A DNA stretch of 64,000 nucleotides from Liolophura sinensis. Lineage: Eukaryota; Mollusca; Polyplacophora; Chitonida; Chitonidae. The notes below the pieces were generated by a model. That model searched no databases and was not told the DNA's origin. It saw only the letters and a program-made list of their open reading frames with translations. The stretch is taken from assembly GCF_032854445.1 (NCBI RefSeq), contig NC_088301.1:21013808-21077807 (forward strand), read 5' to 3'. The position numbers were made by a program, and so were the translations under genes. Positions 35,201 through 43,566 of this stretch are shown here, one piece after another. Positions within the stretch are counted from its first letter, which is position 1. Each line of letters starts with the position of its first letter.

Positions 35201-38200
35201 TGTCTGTCTGTGTGCTGTACTCCCATCTTGTCTGCTGTACCCACTGAGCCTATCTTCAACCTTTTCAACCACCAAAGCTTTTTTTCTGTGGAATTAATGC
35301 ATAGAATTATTATATAAATAATGCTAAAATGATTTGTTTGTGTCCCAAAAGCTTCACCCTTCACAAACTGTGCAGATTATATATTTACACCCATAGTTCT
35401 TTCAGAAAGTTTCAAAATATTGGTTGCAGTGGTGGTTGAAAAGATTGAAGAATTAGGGTAGTTACTATTAAGGAACCAGGAAGGTTAATTTCCCCTGTGA
35501 TAATATATTTATGCTGCAATGTCCAAGATGTCATTGTTTCAAGGTGAACATTTCAAAGTGTGTTATATATCCATCTGCTGGTGTTACGTCTTGTGACAGG
35601 ACTGGGGGGCAGTGGGAGGTGGGGGGAAGGGGGTGGCTTCTGTGTCACTAGTGTCAGGTGTAGCTTGTGTGATAATCCTGAGAGTAGGTCAGTTAAGCTA
35701 TATCCACATCTGTCCTAAATCCTGGATAATCCTGTGTCCTCAGCTAGTTGATCAGTCCTTAGATGAGGCAGCCACCCAGGTGACAGATTTGCTTCTCAAG
35801 TACCTGTATGTGTGGGATGTGAATTGTAGGTACTTGTATCTCCACTTACTGAAACAAGTTCATTAAATAAAGTTCCTTAAATACCAGAAACATATATCAC
35901 AATAGATAGGGTACTATATATTTATGGTGTTTTGATATTACTTTTATATCAAGTTTAACAGAGGAGTTTAAGAGGAGAATACCGCACAGACTGGAAGGGG
36001 TGTATTGAAATATACAATGGATGGGGTACTTTATGTGAAAGTAAATGAGTGGGATATATTATATACAGAATACACTATGGAATACACTATGGCATGCTGG
36101 GACTGTCGTACAAACAGTTGGCTATATCGCTAGGTTGGGTGTACCAGACTTACTAGGCAGGATATAACATACAAAGTGGGTGCATGGGTAAACCATAGGG
36201 TATATACTGGGTGTGGTATACCATATGGATTGGGTGGTGAACATTTTATGGGCTGAGTAGGGTAAATGTCATACAGACTGGGTGGGGTACATCTCCCAGA
36301 CCATGTATATATGTATACCATATAGGGGGTGGGGTACATCTCCCAGACCATGTATATATGTATATCATATAGGATGGGGTACATCGTCCAGACCATGTAT
36401 ATATGTATACCATATAGGGTGGGGTACATATTCCAGACCATGTATATATGTATACCATATAGGGTGGGGTACATCTTCCAGACCATGTATATATACATGT
36501 ATGTATACCATATAGGATGGGGTACATCTCCCAGACCATGTATATATGTATACCATATAGGATGGGGTACATCGTCCAGACCATGTATATATGTATACCA
36601 TATAGGGTGGGGTACATCGTCCAGACCATGTATATATGTATACCATATAGGGTGAGGTACATCTTCCAGACTATGTATATACATATATGTATACCATATA
36701 GGGTGGGGTACATCTTCCAGACCATGTATATACATATATGTATACCATATAGGGTGGGGTACATACACAACATACAGAGAGAGAGGATAGAGCATATATA
36801 TACAGTGGTGGTACAGCATACAGACAGACAATTGGGGTTGGGGTACAGCTTACAAGCAGATAAACGGGGCGAGGGTACAGCATACAGATAGGCAGGGTGT
36901 GGTACAGCATACAGATAGGCAGGGTGGGGTACAGCATACCGATAGGCAGGGTGGGGCCACAGCATACAGACATACATGGTGGGGTATAGCATACAGCATA
37001 TCATTTACACAATAATTCTATGCATAAATTCCTCTGAAAAAAAGTGCTTTAGTGGCTGAAAATGTTGAAGATTTAAAGTACCTCACTTGACAAGACTAAC
37101 ATCACAACTGGTGAAGACTGTGTTCCAAGTGCAAGAGGTAAAACAGGTCTTTTCACATTTGTTTTTTTTTATATCTTACATTCTTTCATGAGAAAAATTA
37201 ATTGCTTTTATACAGGAAGCCCATCTCCATGTGTTGGACATTTACAATGTCATTTGTTTTTGGTCACAAATGTCACAATTAAGTGAACACAACAAAGAAA
37301 GGCTAACTGAAAGAAAGGAATGCAGACAATAAATCACACGGCTAGAAAATAAACCTTGAACCCACCCCCTCCCCTGAAAATAAGAGCATTTAAACTTGCT
37401 TGAAATTATAAAGTTTTGTAAATTTCATGATTTTTTACATATATTTTTTATTTAACTCTTCGTAGTGTTATTTAGTCACAGGAATTTCTTAAGTTTCTCT
37501 TAGTTATTAACCTGTATACTTATATTACAAGTTCTACATATGTGTGTAAATCTGAGAATCTCATTTCATGAGTCATGGTAAAAGCGAAAACAAGTCACTT
37601 CATTTGTTCACCTATTGTTTGATTATTGTAATTTGTAATATAGGCCTACCTATACGTTATATATGCGTAACTTAAAGACTCATTACTGGCTGGCCTAACC
37701 ATCCACGCATGCAATGGCTTCTATCAAACGACTCCAACGGAATATAAAATAGGCAATACATCTGTCTCATCACTTAAATTTTTGTCATATACATGTAGGT
37801 TGTAAAATTTTCCATATCGCAACACACACGAAACTGCGCGCGAGGGATTAGCTCTAATTAACAACATTAAGTTCTGATTCATCTTGTGGCATAGCCGTGT
37901 AGCCCGGCTGCGGAGGCCCCCGAGGGTGGGACGCGCCGAGTCATAACGACGCGCAATATTGGTAAAACACAAATCGCTGCAGGAAATGTCTTAATTAGTA
38001 CTACTTCAATAAAGTTGCTATCTTACCTGCCTTTGGACATCTTGTACTTTTTGATCGTGTCTTTTGGGAGCCGAACTGAGCTTAAATATGATGTAATTGC
38101 GAAGGTAGTACCAGACATCGTATACAACCGACACGGGAAGCAGGAACAAACAGACGAAAATCCAGCGATAGTTCATCAAGATGTATTCCAAACCTCGATA

Positions 38201-38278
38201 TTTTGCCCAGGAGATGGACAGCAGTGCAGGGATCAGGATGCACACCAAATATGTCGACAAACCTTCCATGGCGACCAT
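23111..38278 (-). CDS. DHCR24: Delta(24)-sterol reductase, complete, 8 exons, 523 aa
   Basis: FAD-dependent reductase that saturates the 24(25) double bond of sterol side chains (desmosterol to cholesterol in animals), anchored in the endoplasmic reticulum. Coding exons on the minus strand, 5' to 3': 38278-38027, 31675-31414, 30643-30525, 26255-25989, 25452-25312, 24970-24773, 24353-24175, 23264-23111. All are GT-AG and phases chain to 524 codons, against about 516 residues in vertebrates. Landmarks include [11 protein letters not shown] near the membrane anchor, [20 protein letters not shown] and [10 protein letters not shown] in the FAD-binding domain, [43 protein letters not shown] and VDIGAYG. 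The start is MVAMEGLS (38278), with a second in-frame Met at 38269 nearer the vertebrate start. The large introns 1 and 3 are filled by tandem arrays. Confidence 0.97.
23560..23905 (-). repeat. 32-bp minisatellite, about 10 copies, in DHCR24 intron 7
   Basis: On the plus strand the unit is GAAGGTTTGTGGTGGTTCAG plus ACAGAACATGCT. Neighbouring GAAGG starts at 23707 and 23739 give the 32-bp period. Variants carry CAGTTAAGACAG. It is unrelated to the flanking exons. Confidence 0.9.
24175..24353 (-). CDS. DHCR24: DHCR24 exon 7 (residues 414-473)
   Basis: Encodes [20 protein letters not shown], then [16 protein letters not shown] and EAFVRSVNG, ending in phase 2. It corresponds to the YPIWLCPF...DIGAYG region of vertebrate DHCR24. 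Confidence 0.96.
24773..24970 (-). CDS. DHCR24: DHCR24 exon 6 (residues 348-413)
   Basis: Encodes [20 protein letters not shown], then [20 protein letters not shown] and a helix ending LQCFHKELN. Phase 0 at both ends, donor GTAAGT. Confidence 0.95.
25312..25452 (-). CDS. DHCR24: DHCR24 exon 5 (residues 301-347)
   Basis: Encodes [20 protein letters not shown] and [20 protein letters not shown], ending ELQ in phase 0. These are among the most conserved stretches of the family. Confidence 0.96.
25595..25757 (+). mobile_element. Family A SINE, 5'-truncated, in DHCR24 intron 4
   Basis: Starts inside the body (CTCTCTGTCCGTACATGCC), then GTGGATGGTCGCGCGTTTCC, GTACTGGCTGCTGTTGTA, GTGAAATATTTCTCTGTACG and (AAAT)n. 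It is antisense to DHCR24. Confidence 0.82.
25989..26255 (-). CDS. DHCR24: DHCR24 exon 4 (residues 212-300)
   Basis: Begins [20 protein letters not shown], then [20 protein letters not shown] and [20 protein letters not shown]. Phase 0 at both ends; it matches the end of the FAD-binding domain and the start of the C-terminal domain in vertebrate DHCR24. Confidence 0.96.
26345..26510 (-). mobile_element. Family C tRNA-derived SINE (CRE-bearing), minus strand
   Basis: On the plus strand CAGGATTCGAACTCGGGTCT is the complement of a tRNA box B region, followed by GTGACGTCAGAGTTCCTA, CAGTATGGTTCATACAGCCC and a CAAATAAATGA tail-like end. The module TGACGTCAGAGTTCCTA with AGTATGGT.CATA is shared with 45930-46040. 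It lies in DHCR24 intron 3, at its downstream (3') end. Confidence 0.6.
26650..30500 (-). repeat. ~110-bp tandem array filling DHCR24 intron 3, each unit carrying a copy of the exon-3 donor
   Basis: The basic unit on the plus strand runs GTCTTACCTTTGAACACCTG, GTCACACTGTCAGC, AGCACTGGTTCCCTCAGACT, GTCATATGTCTTGCTTGTGA, ATACCTCGTCTGTCATCTGT and CATCCTCACA. Units group into higher-order blocks of about 811-878 bp (the variant CACCTGGTCACACAGTCA near 26783, 27594, 28472 and 29280), while 29500-30360 is a nearly homogeneous run. GTCTTACC...GAACA is the complement of the exon-3 end plus donor (TGTTC...GGTAAGAC), present 31 times with TTACC intact, plus the real one at 30525. Frames of 67-178 codons opened by the array are not genes. 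Confidence 0.96.
30525..30643 (-). CDS. DHCR24: DHCR24 exon 3 (residues 172-211)
   Basis: Encodes [19 protein letters not shown], then [15 protein letters not shown], and ends GTGTTCAAAG|GTAAGA in phase 0. Its last bases and this donor are the seed sequence repeated across intron 3. Reading past the junction gives a stop seven codons on, so missing the real donor would be truncating. Confidence 0.96.
30644..31413 (-). other. DHCR24 intron 2
   Basis: About 770 bp of unique-looking AT-rich DNA, with no repeat or ORF of note. Confidence 0.7.
31414..31675 (-). CDS. DHCR24: DHCR24 exon 2 (residues 85-172)
   Basis: Begins [20 protein letters not shown] and carries the first half of the FAD-binding domain, through [16 protein letters not shown] and [14 protein letters not shown]. 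It ends in phase 1 with a GTGAGT donor; the split Gly codon is completed by exon 3. Confidence 0.96.
32501..32845 (+). mobile_element. Family D tRNA-derived SINE, near full length
   Basis: The head CAGTGGCCTATTGGTTGGAG and GGGATCAAACCCAAGTCTGG matches tRNA box A and box B. The body includes CTTGGCGCTCAACACGAAGA, GGTGTCATGTCTGGTGTCTT, GTGGTGTCAGCACTTTGG, ATATGTACACACACCTAACG and GGCTGAAAAATTGACTGATA. It lies in DHCR24 intron 1, antisense to the gene. A (CATT)n run follows near 32843-32862. Confidence 0.78.
33341..33616 (-). mobile_element. Family A SINE, full length, minus strand, best preserved copy
   Basis: Flanked by AAATAAGTCTA at 33328 and 33617 (target duplication). On the plus strand it runs from a poly-T, GATTGGTGTTTTACGCCGTA, CACTTATACGACGGCGGCCA, the central module, GAGCTGGACTTGAACTCACA, to CTAACCAACTGAGCCACGGA and GGCCCC. 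The tail on the coding strand is poly-A rather than ATAAATAA. Confidence 0.95.
34200..35245 (+). repeat. Degenerate pyrimidine-rich tandem array (Y), plus orientation, in DHCR24 intron 1
   Basis: Built from TGTCTGTATGCTGTACCCCC and ACCCTGTCTGTTTGTC units of irregular length (about 26-60 bp). It opens long Cys/Pro/Val-rich frames (up to 270 codons at 34485-35297, of the type [19 protein letters not shown]). The repeat explains the frames, so they are not called as genes. The reverse complement of the unit makes up 36785-37000. Confidence 0.93.
35252..35325 (+). repeat. Inverted-repeat module Z, left copy
   Basis: ATCTTCAACCTTTTCAACCA through GAATTAATGCATAGAATTAT aligns with the reverse complement of 37000-37073 with about 85% identity by eye. 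It directly follows the Y array. A weaker inverted copy lies at 35385-35455 (GTGGTTGAAAAGATTGAAGA). Confidence 0.8.
35456..36270. other. Unique DNA between the two oppositely oriented arrays
   Basis: No gene or repeat was recognised except a G-rich run near 35600-35635. 36000-36270 holds loose words similar to the following array (GGGTGGTGAACA, GGGTGTACCAGAC). Confidence 0.5.
36275..36780. repeat. ~45-bp tandem array, about 11 copies, in DHCR24 intron 1
   Basis: The unit is GGTGGGGTACATCTCCCAGA, CCATGTATATATGTATACCA, TATAG, at 44-50 bp spacing. It includes the near-palindromic stretch TATATATGTATACCATATA. The frames it opens on both strands (up to 252 codons at 36246-37004, [15 protein letters not shown]-type) are artefacts of the repeat. 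Confidence 0.94.
36785..37000 (-). repeat. Y array, inverted copy
   Basis: GTACAGCATACAGATAGGCA and GGGTGGGGT units are the reverse complement of the CTGTATGCTGTACCCC units at 34200-35245. It is followed at once by the inverted Z module (37000-37073). Confidence 0.9.
37000..37073 (-). repeat. Inverted-repeat module Z, right copy
   Basis: TACACAATAATTCTATGCAT through GTGGCTGAAAATGTTGAAGA, inverted relative to 35252-35325. In both places Z follows Y on the plus strand although both modules are inverted, so this is not one simple inverted duplication. Confidence 0.8.
38027..38278 (-). CDS. DHCR24: DHCR24 exon 1 (residues 1-84)
   Basis: Encodes the N-terminal hydrophobic anchor ([17 protein letters not shown]), the [20 protein letters not shown] segment and a second hydrophobic patch, ending in [11 protein letters not shown]. 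It ends in phase 0 before the donor GTAAGA. No acceptor is implied upstream, so this is the first coding exon. Confidence 0.95.
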
Positions 38279-38750
38279 TTTTGCGATTGACAATGTCCCT
38301 GTTTTAGAAAAACAGTATACCGGTATATGTGTTTACACTGACTTGCCCTTCAGCAGCACGTATTCCCGCTCGGGTAATGCTCAGAGATTGTCTAGTCCGT
38401 TGCCATTCGCAATTTATCTCAGTTATATGTGCCTCACATGGATTCGCCGCGCAAGCAGTCGGGATTTCCCGTCTACGCGGCGCTACAGTAATGGTGGCCA
38501 CAGTGAGGCGCTAGGGCTGGGGTGCACATTTTATGTAAATACACAACACGTGCTGTATGGGCTGATGCCAGTTGGGGCGCACGACGGTAATAAGGAATTT
38601 GCTGCCGATAAGTTGAGCTTTGTAACATACCGGTACTGCAGGGATGAGGAAGCCTAATATTATACATTACACCATACAAAGCATGTGATATCCTTATTTG
38701 TGGCTCTGGTGACAATTAAGTACTGCTATGAGAAAATATATCACTGGTTT

Positions 38751-38804
<54 letters not shown>

Positions 38805-39590
38805 AAACCCGCTCTGATCGGGACTTGTAGGGCCTACATGTTCTTTAGGCTTACCTCGCCTCCTTACAGTTGCCTCTATTTTGACTTTATCAATTCATTA
38901 ACGATAATATTATAGCCCAATGACCTTGTCCCTGTACTTAATTTGTCTTTTCCGTCACCCATTATAATTGCCCATACACAAATTGAGGCTGTTAATTGTG
39001 AACCATGTACTTGTAGACGGATTACACATTCGGGCACTGACCTCAAAGAATGACTATCTCTGGGAGCATTCCTTGCAGAAAATGGGTGTGATCGTACGCT
39101 TGTTAGAGGAGCAGTGTGTGTTGTCTTATTGACTCGGCTTAGCTTCTACCATATGTAGAGCCGCGCTATGCACCTATAGAACGTTATGATTTATTTCGTG
39201 CTATGACGACGACATATTTTACACCGTGTTTTCCACTATTTTATATACCGGTACACGTCACGTGAATAATTTTCGGCTCTACACGTAAATATATGGGGTT
39301 ACCCGTGTACGTCTTAATAATTAGAGCATGGCGTGATATATAAACGGGGTATGTACATCATACTGTGGTGGCTGGACATTATAACAGAACTCGCTCGCCT
39401 ATATGAAATTGTTTTCCTCAGAACTGCAATGCGCCTACATGTACATGAAGTCCCACTTAAAGCCGGATTCACACTGTGCAATTTGCCTAAACTTCTCGTC
39501 GAATTCGGCTAATCGATTAAAAATAAATCAGACTGGAGATACAAGTAGTCTAATTATACAAATGAACTGAAATAGCTTTAAATTGGCATA
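38279..39590. other. DHCR24 5' flank and intergenic DNA
   Basis: The presumed DHCR24 promoter lies to the right of 38278; no sterol-response element or TATA box could be named with confidence. A (TA)n(TG)n microsatellite lies at about 38753-38804. No ORF with recognisable similarity. Confidence 0.5.
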
Positions 39591-39809
39591 CACTCAAAAA
39601 TTAATCTGTTAATTTTAACAGAAATTAAGTCTGTTGTCTGAGTGATGCTAGAATGTATTCTATTATAACATAACATTCGGTCATATTCAGCATAATATCC
39701 TTTTAGTGTAATTCAGTATAATCTAGTTCAATAGAACAATCTGCTGCATTAACTGCATCACTCAGACAACCGGCTCTGTGTTAAAATTTACAGATTATTT
39801 TTTTGAATG
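39591..39809. mobile_element. Palindromic MITE, copy 1 (219 bp)
   Basis: Ends CACTCAAAAATTAATCTGTT and GATTATTTTTTTGAATG are inverted repeats. Inside, GTCTGAGTGATGCTAGAATG is mirrored by GCATCACTCAGACAAC, so most of the element folds on itself. CATA flanks both ends and may be the target duplication. There is no ORF, so it would depend on a transposase elsewhere. Confidence 0.85.
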
Positions 39810-39954
39810 CATATTTTCCGGCATTCGACTGTAGTTGAATACGACAGGTTGAGACGACAAATCGCACGGTGCGAACGCAGTTTTAGGGTTATGCTGAAAC
39901 TCATAGCAATACAATGATGATAAATATATCGTAGAAGCTGAAAAGTTTTGTGCA

Positions 39955-40160
39955 GTGTTTTATTTTATCGTTGTTTAACGTCATAGACGAGACGTTTTCA
40001 CTTACATACACGTTATCGGTCAGTTTGACGGGCCGAAAAATTAAAGAGCAGTGCCTGACGTAAACCACATACCGTTGACAAGTGACACAGACTTTCCCAA
40101 GTGTGACATAAATTTATACCACACTGGTGGAAAACAAGTGGTCTTTAACGAACGTACGTT
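39955..40160 (-). mobile_element. Family B SINE remnant
   Basis: Carries ATCGTTGTTTAACGTCATAG, then ACACTGGTGGAAAACAAGTG and GTCTTTAACGAACG, words shared with 47590-47830, 48195-48480, 50485-50680 and 52495-52630. Strongly decayed. Confidence 0.5.
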
Positions 40161-40162
40161 GT

Positions 40163-40415
40163 CTCAAACAAATAATGTTAAATTTAAGAGAATGCTTGTT
40201 ATCTAAGTGATGCTAAAATGTATAACTTTATTGCAACAGATTGCTCTGTTAAATATAACACATATATTTTATTAATTCATTTATAACGATTCTATTGGAC
40301 TAACAGGATATTATGTTGAATATGACACAGTATTGTGTTATAATAACAGAATACATTCTGACATGACTCAGACCACAGATTTTCTGTTAAATTAAACAGA
40401 TTGATTGTTTGAATG
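40163..40415. mobile_element. Palindromic MITE, copy 2
   Basis: Shares the internal words AACAGATTGCTCTGTTAAAT, ATTCTATTGGACTAACAGGA, TATTATGTTGAATATGACAC and the terminal TTTCTGTTAAATTAAACAGA with the other four copies. The left end is eroded. It starts 3 bp after the family B SINE remnant. Confidence 0.8.
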
Positions 40416-41000
40416 AAAAAAATCGGCTACATGTATGTAAACGATCACTTGAACGAGCGCAAACAGTGAGAGCGGGGGGAATCCAGAAATCCACTGTCAA
40501 CACCCAGGATCGAACTCCAAACAATCCGAAAATCGTCGATCTGTCTGTCTGTCAGAGGTTTAGTGAACAGATTAGCCTAGGCCCAAGCGACGATCCATTA
40601 AAGTTTGGAGGTGATCCCTCTCTGGATCCGTATCTTTAAACGACTCTTCCTGTCAATTTTCTGTCAGCAACATTATACGGATTTTGATGAAAGGACCCCT
40701 AGTTGCAGCAACGAGATGGGAAATCGTCCCTTGGTGGTACACTAATGAGATGGCATTTGTTTTTCTTGCATAAAAACTGGGGTAAATTAACATAACTGAA
40801 TTTCACTGGTGGCGTGTGACCTTTTGCCAAAGATGACAAGGTCGTCGCTGATCCGGTTTTATACTCCACAGTGTACGTGAAGTCTGTATCTAATTCAGTT
40901 AGGCCGCAGTTATCTTGCGGAATTTATTCTAACGAACTGTCTGTATAGATATTAGATCCTATAGGCAGTCGGCACACTGATCCTATTTAATGTAATGTCG
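40416..41000. other. Intergenic DNA between MITE copies
   Basis: No gene was recognised. The 76-codon frame at 40409-40639 starts in the MITE and has no recognisable similarity. Confidence 0.45.
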
Positions 41001-41313
41001 TTGTTAAATTAAACAGATACGTTTTTTTTAGAGTTCTATTCTGTTATATGGAATAGCACTCTAAAAAAACGAATCTGTTTAATTTAACACAAAGTCTAAT
41101 GAGTGACCCTAAAATGTAGGCCTATTCTGTTATTGCAGCAGATTGTTCTTTTAGATAAAGCACACATATTCTGTTAACTCAACATAAAGGTTGTATTAGA
41201 CCAACAGGATATTACGTTGAATATGACAAGAGTATTTTGTTATGACAACATCATACATTATAGTACCACGTATGCCACAGACTTTCTGTTAACTTTAACA
41301 GATTATTTTTTGG
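41001..41313. mobile_element. Palindromic MITE, copy 3, with a second foldback at its left end
   Basis: TTGTTAAATTAAACAGATAC (41001) is mirrored by GAATCTGTTTAATTTAACAC (near 41073-41092), a foldback of about 90 bp at the left terminus. The usual body follows (GCAGCAGATTGTTC, GACCAACAGGATATTA, GTTAACTTTAACAGATTATT). The left end seems to have been duplicated and inverted. Confidence 0.78.
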
Positions 41314-42680
41314 CGGGGTGAAAAATCTTTGTGGCACAATTTGACTGAACGTAACAAATTTTTAGCTGGGCCTACACTTGTAGGCCTTAAGCGACTTCAA
41401 CCTCATGCTAGAGAATACCTCACGTCATTCGGCAGAGGATCTGCCACTATATGAGCAGACTAGTGAACGGCCTGGGTGACAATTTTGGGGGCGGTTTTCC
41501 ATGTATGAGTTCCAGTAAACCACATGCTGGAGAATATCTCATGTCATTCCGCAGAATTTCTTTTCTGTTTGTTTCTAGACCGTTGGGATATCAGCCTATG
41601 TTGCCCGCCAGTTGTCCACATGTATGAATGTTTATGACGAGAAGAGAATAAATACGCTCAAGTGAAATAAACTTGAACTTGACAAAACCGTGAAGAGTTT
41701 GGTCTTGACCCAGGCACCACTCCGGCTGGTTCTTTTTCAACGGTTGTTTGCCGTTGTCAGATGTCAGCCACAAAGGATACTGCACGGCCTATAATGCCAC
41801 TTTATGCAGAGCTTGGAAATTCACGAATTACATTTTGGTGGTGGCTCGGCTTTGCATACTTCATGACTGCATGAAGTCTTTAATACATTGTGGCTACAAG
41901 CAATTATGGATCGACGTTACGACAAAGAGTGAGATGGAAGAACTTGGGAATTTTGTGACATGAGAGTTATCTCCCTTGCATGTCAACATTTCTTTGACAG
42001 ATAGCCCTATAAAGCCGATGTGATTCATCCAAATGCATGGAATCGGTGTGTTGTTTGGGAGTTTTGACATTAACCAGGGATCCATCCATATCTCTCATTT
42101 TCCAACGTCGACTCAATGGAACTGGTTCCAATGAGAGTACTGACGAACTCTCCCCAATGTGATCACAAATAAAGCCATTGAGCCCCCTCCCTACTCCTCC
42201 CCAAAGAATAAAATAACCACTGCATGGCGATCCGTAAGAAAGGTCATGGTTCTTAAAATTGGACAAAAATAAGCTGAGTATGATCTGCTATGTTAAATCA
42301 GTACTAGCTTCTCTAGTTTATTGTCAGGTTTGTCCCTTTATGAATTCGTTTTTTTTTCCCGGAAAGGACACTTTCGGCAGTTTTTAAGCATATTAGAGCG
42401 TATCTGTTTTGACGAGTTGTAGATGCTAGCCCATTGGGTGATCTAATTGCATTATTCTTCTCCAAACCCATGTGTATTGTATGGAAGTCTGGATATAATG
42501 TAAAAGTTTTTTCGCAGATAAAGAACTTACATCATTAAAAGTATTAAAAAGAAAAAAGTGAAATATAATAACACAAAGAGCGATTTTAATGATTATATAT
42601 CTACATGTGCATTCACTAACATACATTGACTGAAGTGAAGGTGGGGTTTTCAAAATTGCATAAATCCCCAAATAAAGCTC
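41314..42680. other. Intergenic DNA
   Basis: No gene, SINE or array was recognised. The short frames here overlap on both strands and show no family motif. Confidence 0.45.
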
Positions 42681-42746
42681 GCTTTGTTTTGGGGTCAAGA
42701 AGCTGTGGCATCAAATTTGTATCTAGTCTCTAAACGAAGGCACTAC

Positions 42747-43430
42747 ATGAAGTACAGTCATTTTGGGAAAAGTACTGTGATGAAATTGCAGAGAATTCAA
42801 GCGTCAAGTGTACATGTACGTGGATTCCTAGAAACTCCAACGAAGAACTTGATGCTCGAATACACGAACAGTATAAAGATATCTCTACTTGGGATTTCTG
42901 CACTCTCAATACCACTTCTCTTTACACTGATTATTTTAATTGATAGAATTCTTCCGGTGTTTAATAAATTCGCTACATTAATATCAATAACAATCTTTAG
43001 TTCTACTGTAAATAAGCGTTACTATTCATGGGATCTTTCATTGTTTATCGAGGTGCTTGAATTTCTCATTAATAGTATCTGTGTGAAATTCGGAGGAAGC
43101 CATATGTCAACAATGTACAGGTATTCTGATGGTTGCAAATTGCATCCCTCCACGGAAACCCATTTCTTGGCCGACCTATGCCTTTTCTCGTATGAATACC
43201 ACTATACGCAGAAATTATTTAAAATTAATCTTCATCAGGTACGATGTTTTTCATTCACTAAACGGTATGTTGATGTTTCAGCTATAAACAACCTATATGT
43301 AGCAAAGGCTGTAAATGACGTACGTCTACCTTTAGAGGTCTTTATAGGTCTCTCCATCTTCTTGGTACATCTTATCTGGACATCTAATTGTTTTATTTAT
43401 TTATTTAATTGGTGTTTTACGCCGCACTAA
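42747..43430 (+). CDS. Unexplained ORF, 227 codons from the first ATG, ending inside a SINE
   Basis: The open frame starts at 42684 (no ATG there) and its first Met is at 42747 (MKYSHFGKSTVMKLQRIQ). It is the longest frame in the window not explained by a repeat or a recognised exon. It contains one hydrophobic segment (ISLLGISALSIPLLFTLI) that could span a membrane. The last 16 codons are antisense family A SINE sequence, so the natural C-terminus, if any, was replaced. Composition (L, I, S, F, Y) is what AT-rich random DNA would give. No family is recognised; it may be chance, an orphan gene or a gene remnant. Confidence 0.2.
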   Translation: MKYSHFGKSTVMKLQRIQASSVHVRGFLETPTKNLMLEYTNSIKISLLGISALSIPLLFTLIILIDRILPVFNKFATLISITIFSSTVNKRYYSWDLSLFIEVLEFLINSICVKFGGSHMSTMYRYSDGCKLHPSTETHFLADLCLFSYEYHYTQKLFKINLHQVRCFSFTKRYVDVSAINNLYVAKAVNDVRLPLEVFIGLSIFLVHLIWTSNCFIYLFNWCFTPH

Positions 43431-43558
43431 AGAATATTTCACTTATACGACGGCGGCCACCATTATGGTGGGAGAAAACCGGGCAGAGCCCGTAGGGAAC
43501 CCATAACCATTCGCAGGTTGCTGATGGACCCTCCCTCTTACGGCCGGACAGGCACATT
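43392..43558 (-). mobile_element. Family A SINE, minus strand, 5'-truncated
   Basis: On the plus strand: TTTATTTATTTATTTAATTG, GTGTTTTACGCCGCAC, CACTTATACGACGGCGGCCA, CGGGCAGAGCCCGTAGGGAA, TTACGGCCGGACAGG. TCTAATTG at 43384 and 43559 may be the target duplication. The tRNA-like head is missing. Confidence 0.85.
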
Positions 43559-43566
43559 TCTAATTG

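Larger units (their letters stand above)
31676..38026 (-). other. DHCR24 intron 1
   Basis: A 6.35-kb intron interrupting the CDS between residues 84 and 85. It carries one family D SINE, one full-length family A SINE, two tandem arrays in opposite orientations and a 45-bp array. Two short related stretches (AACAAAATTCTAATAAAAGC, near 31970 and 32095) form a local duplication of about 120 bp. 37090-38020 is unique-looking. Confidence 0.85.

Noticed and set aside
34485-35297. 270-codon Cys/Pro-rich ORF and overlapping frames of 130-208 codons
   Set aside because: Produced by the TGTCTGTATGCTGTACCCC repeat, open in several frames at once and antisense to a DHCR24 intron; no start context, domains or splice signals.
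36246-37004. 233-252 codon ORFs rich in Tyr, Trp and Pro on the minus strand
   Set aside because: Translation of the ~45-bp array in several frames and both strands; periodic residues only.
38181-38657. 158-codon plus-strand ORF over the DHCR24 first exon
   Set aside because: Antisense shadow of the conserved exon and its flank; no recognisable similarity.
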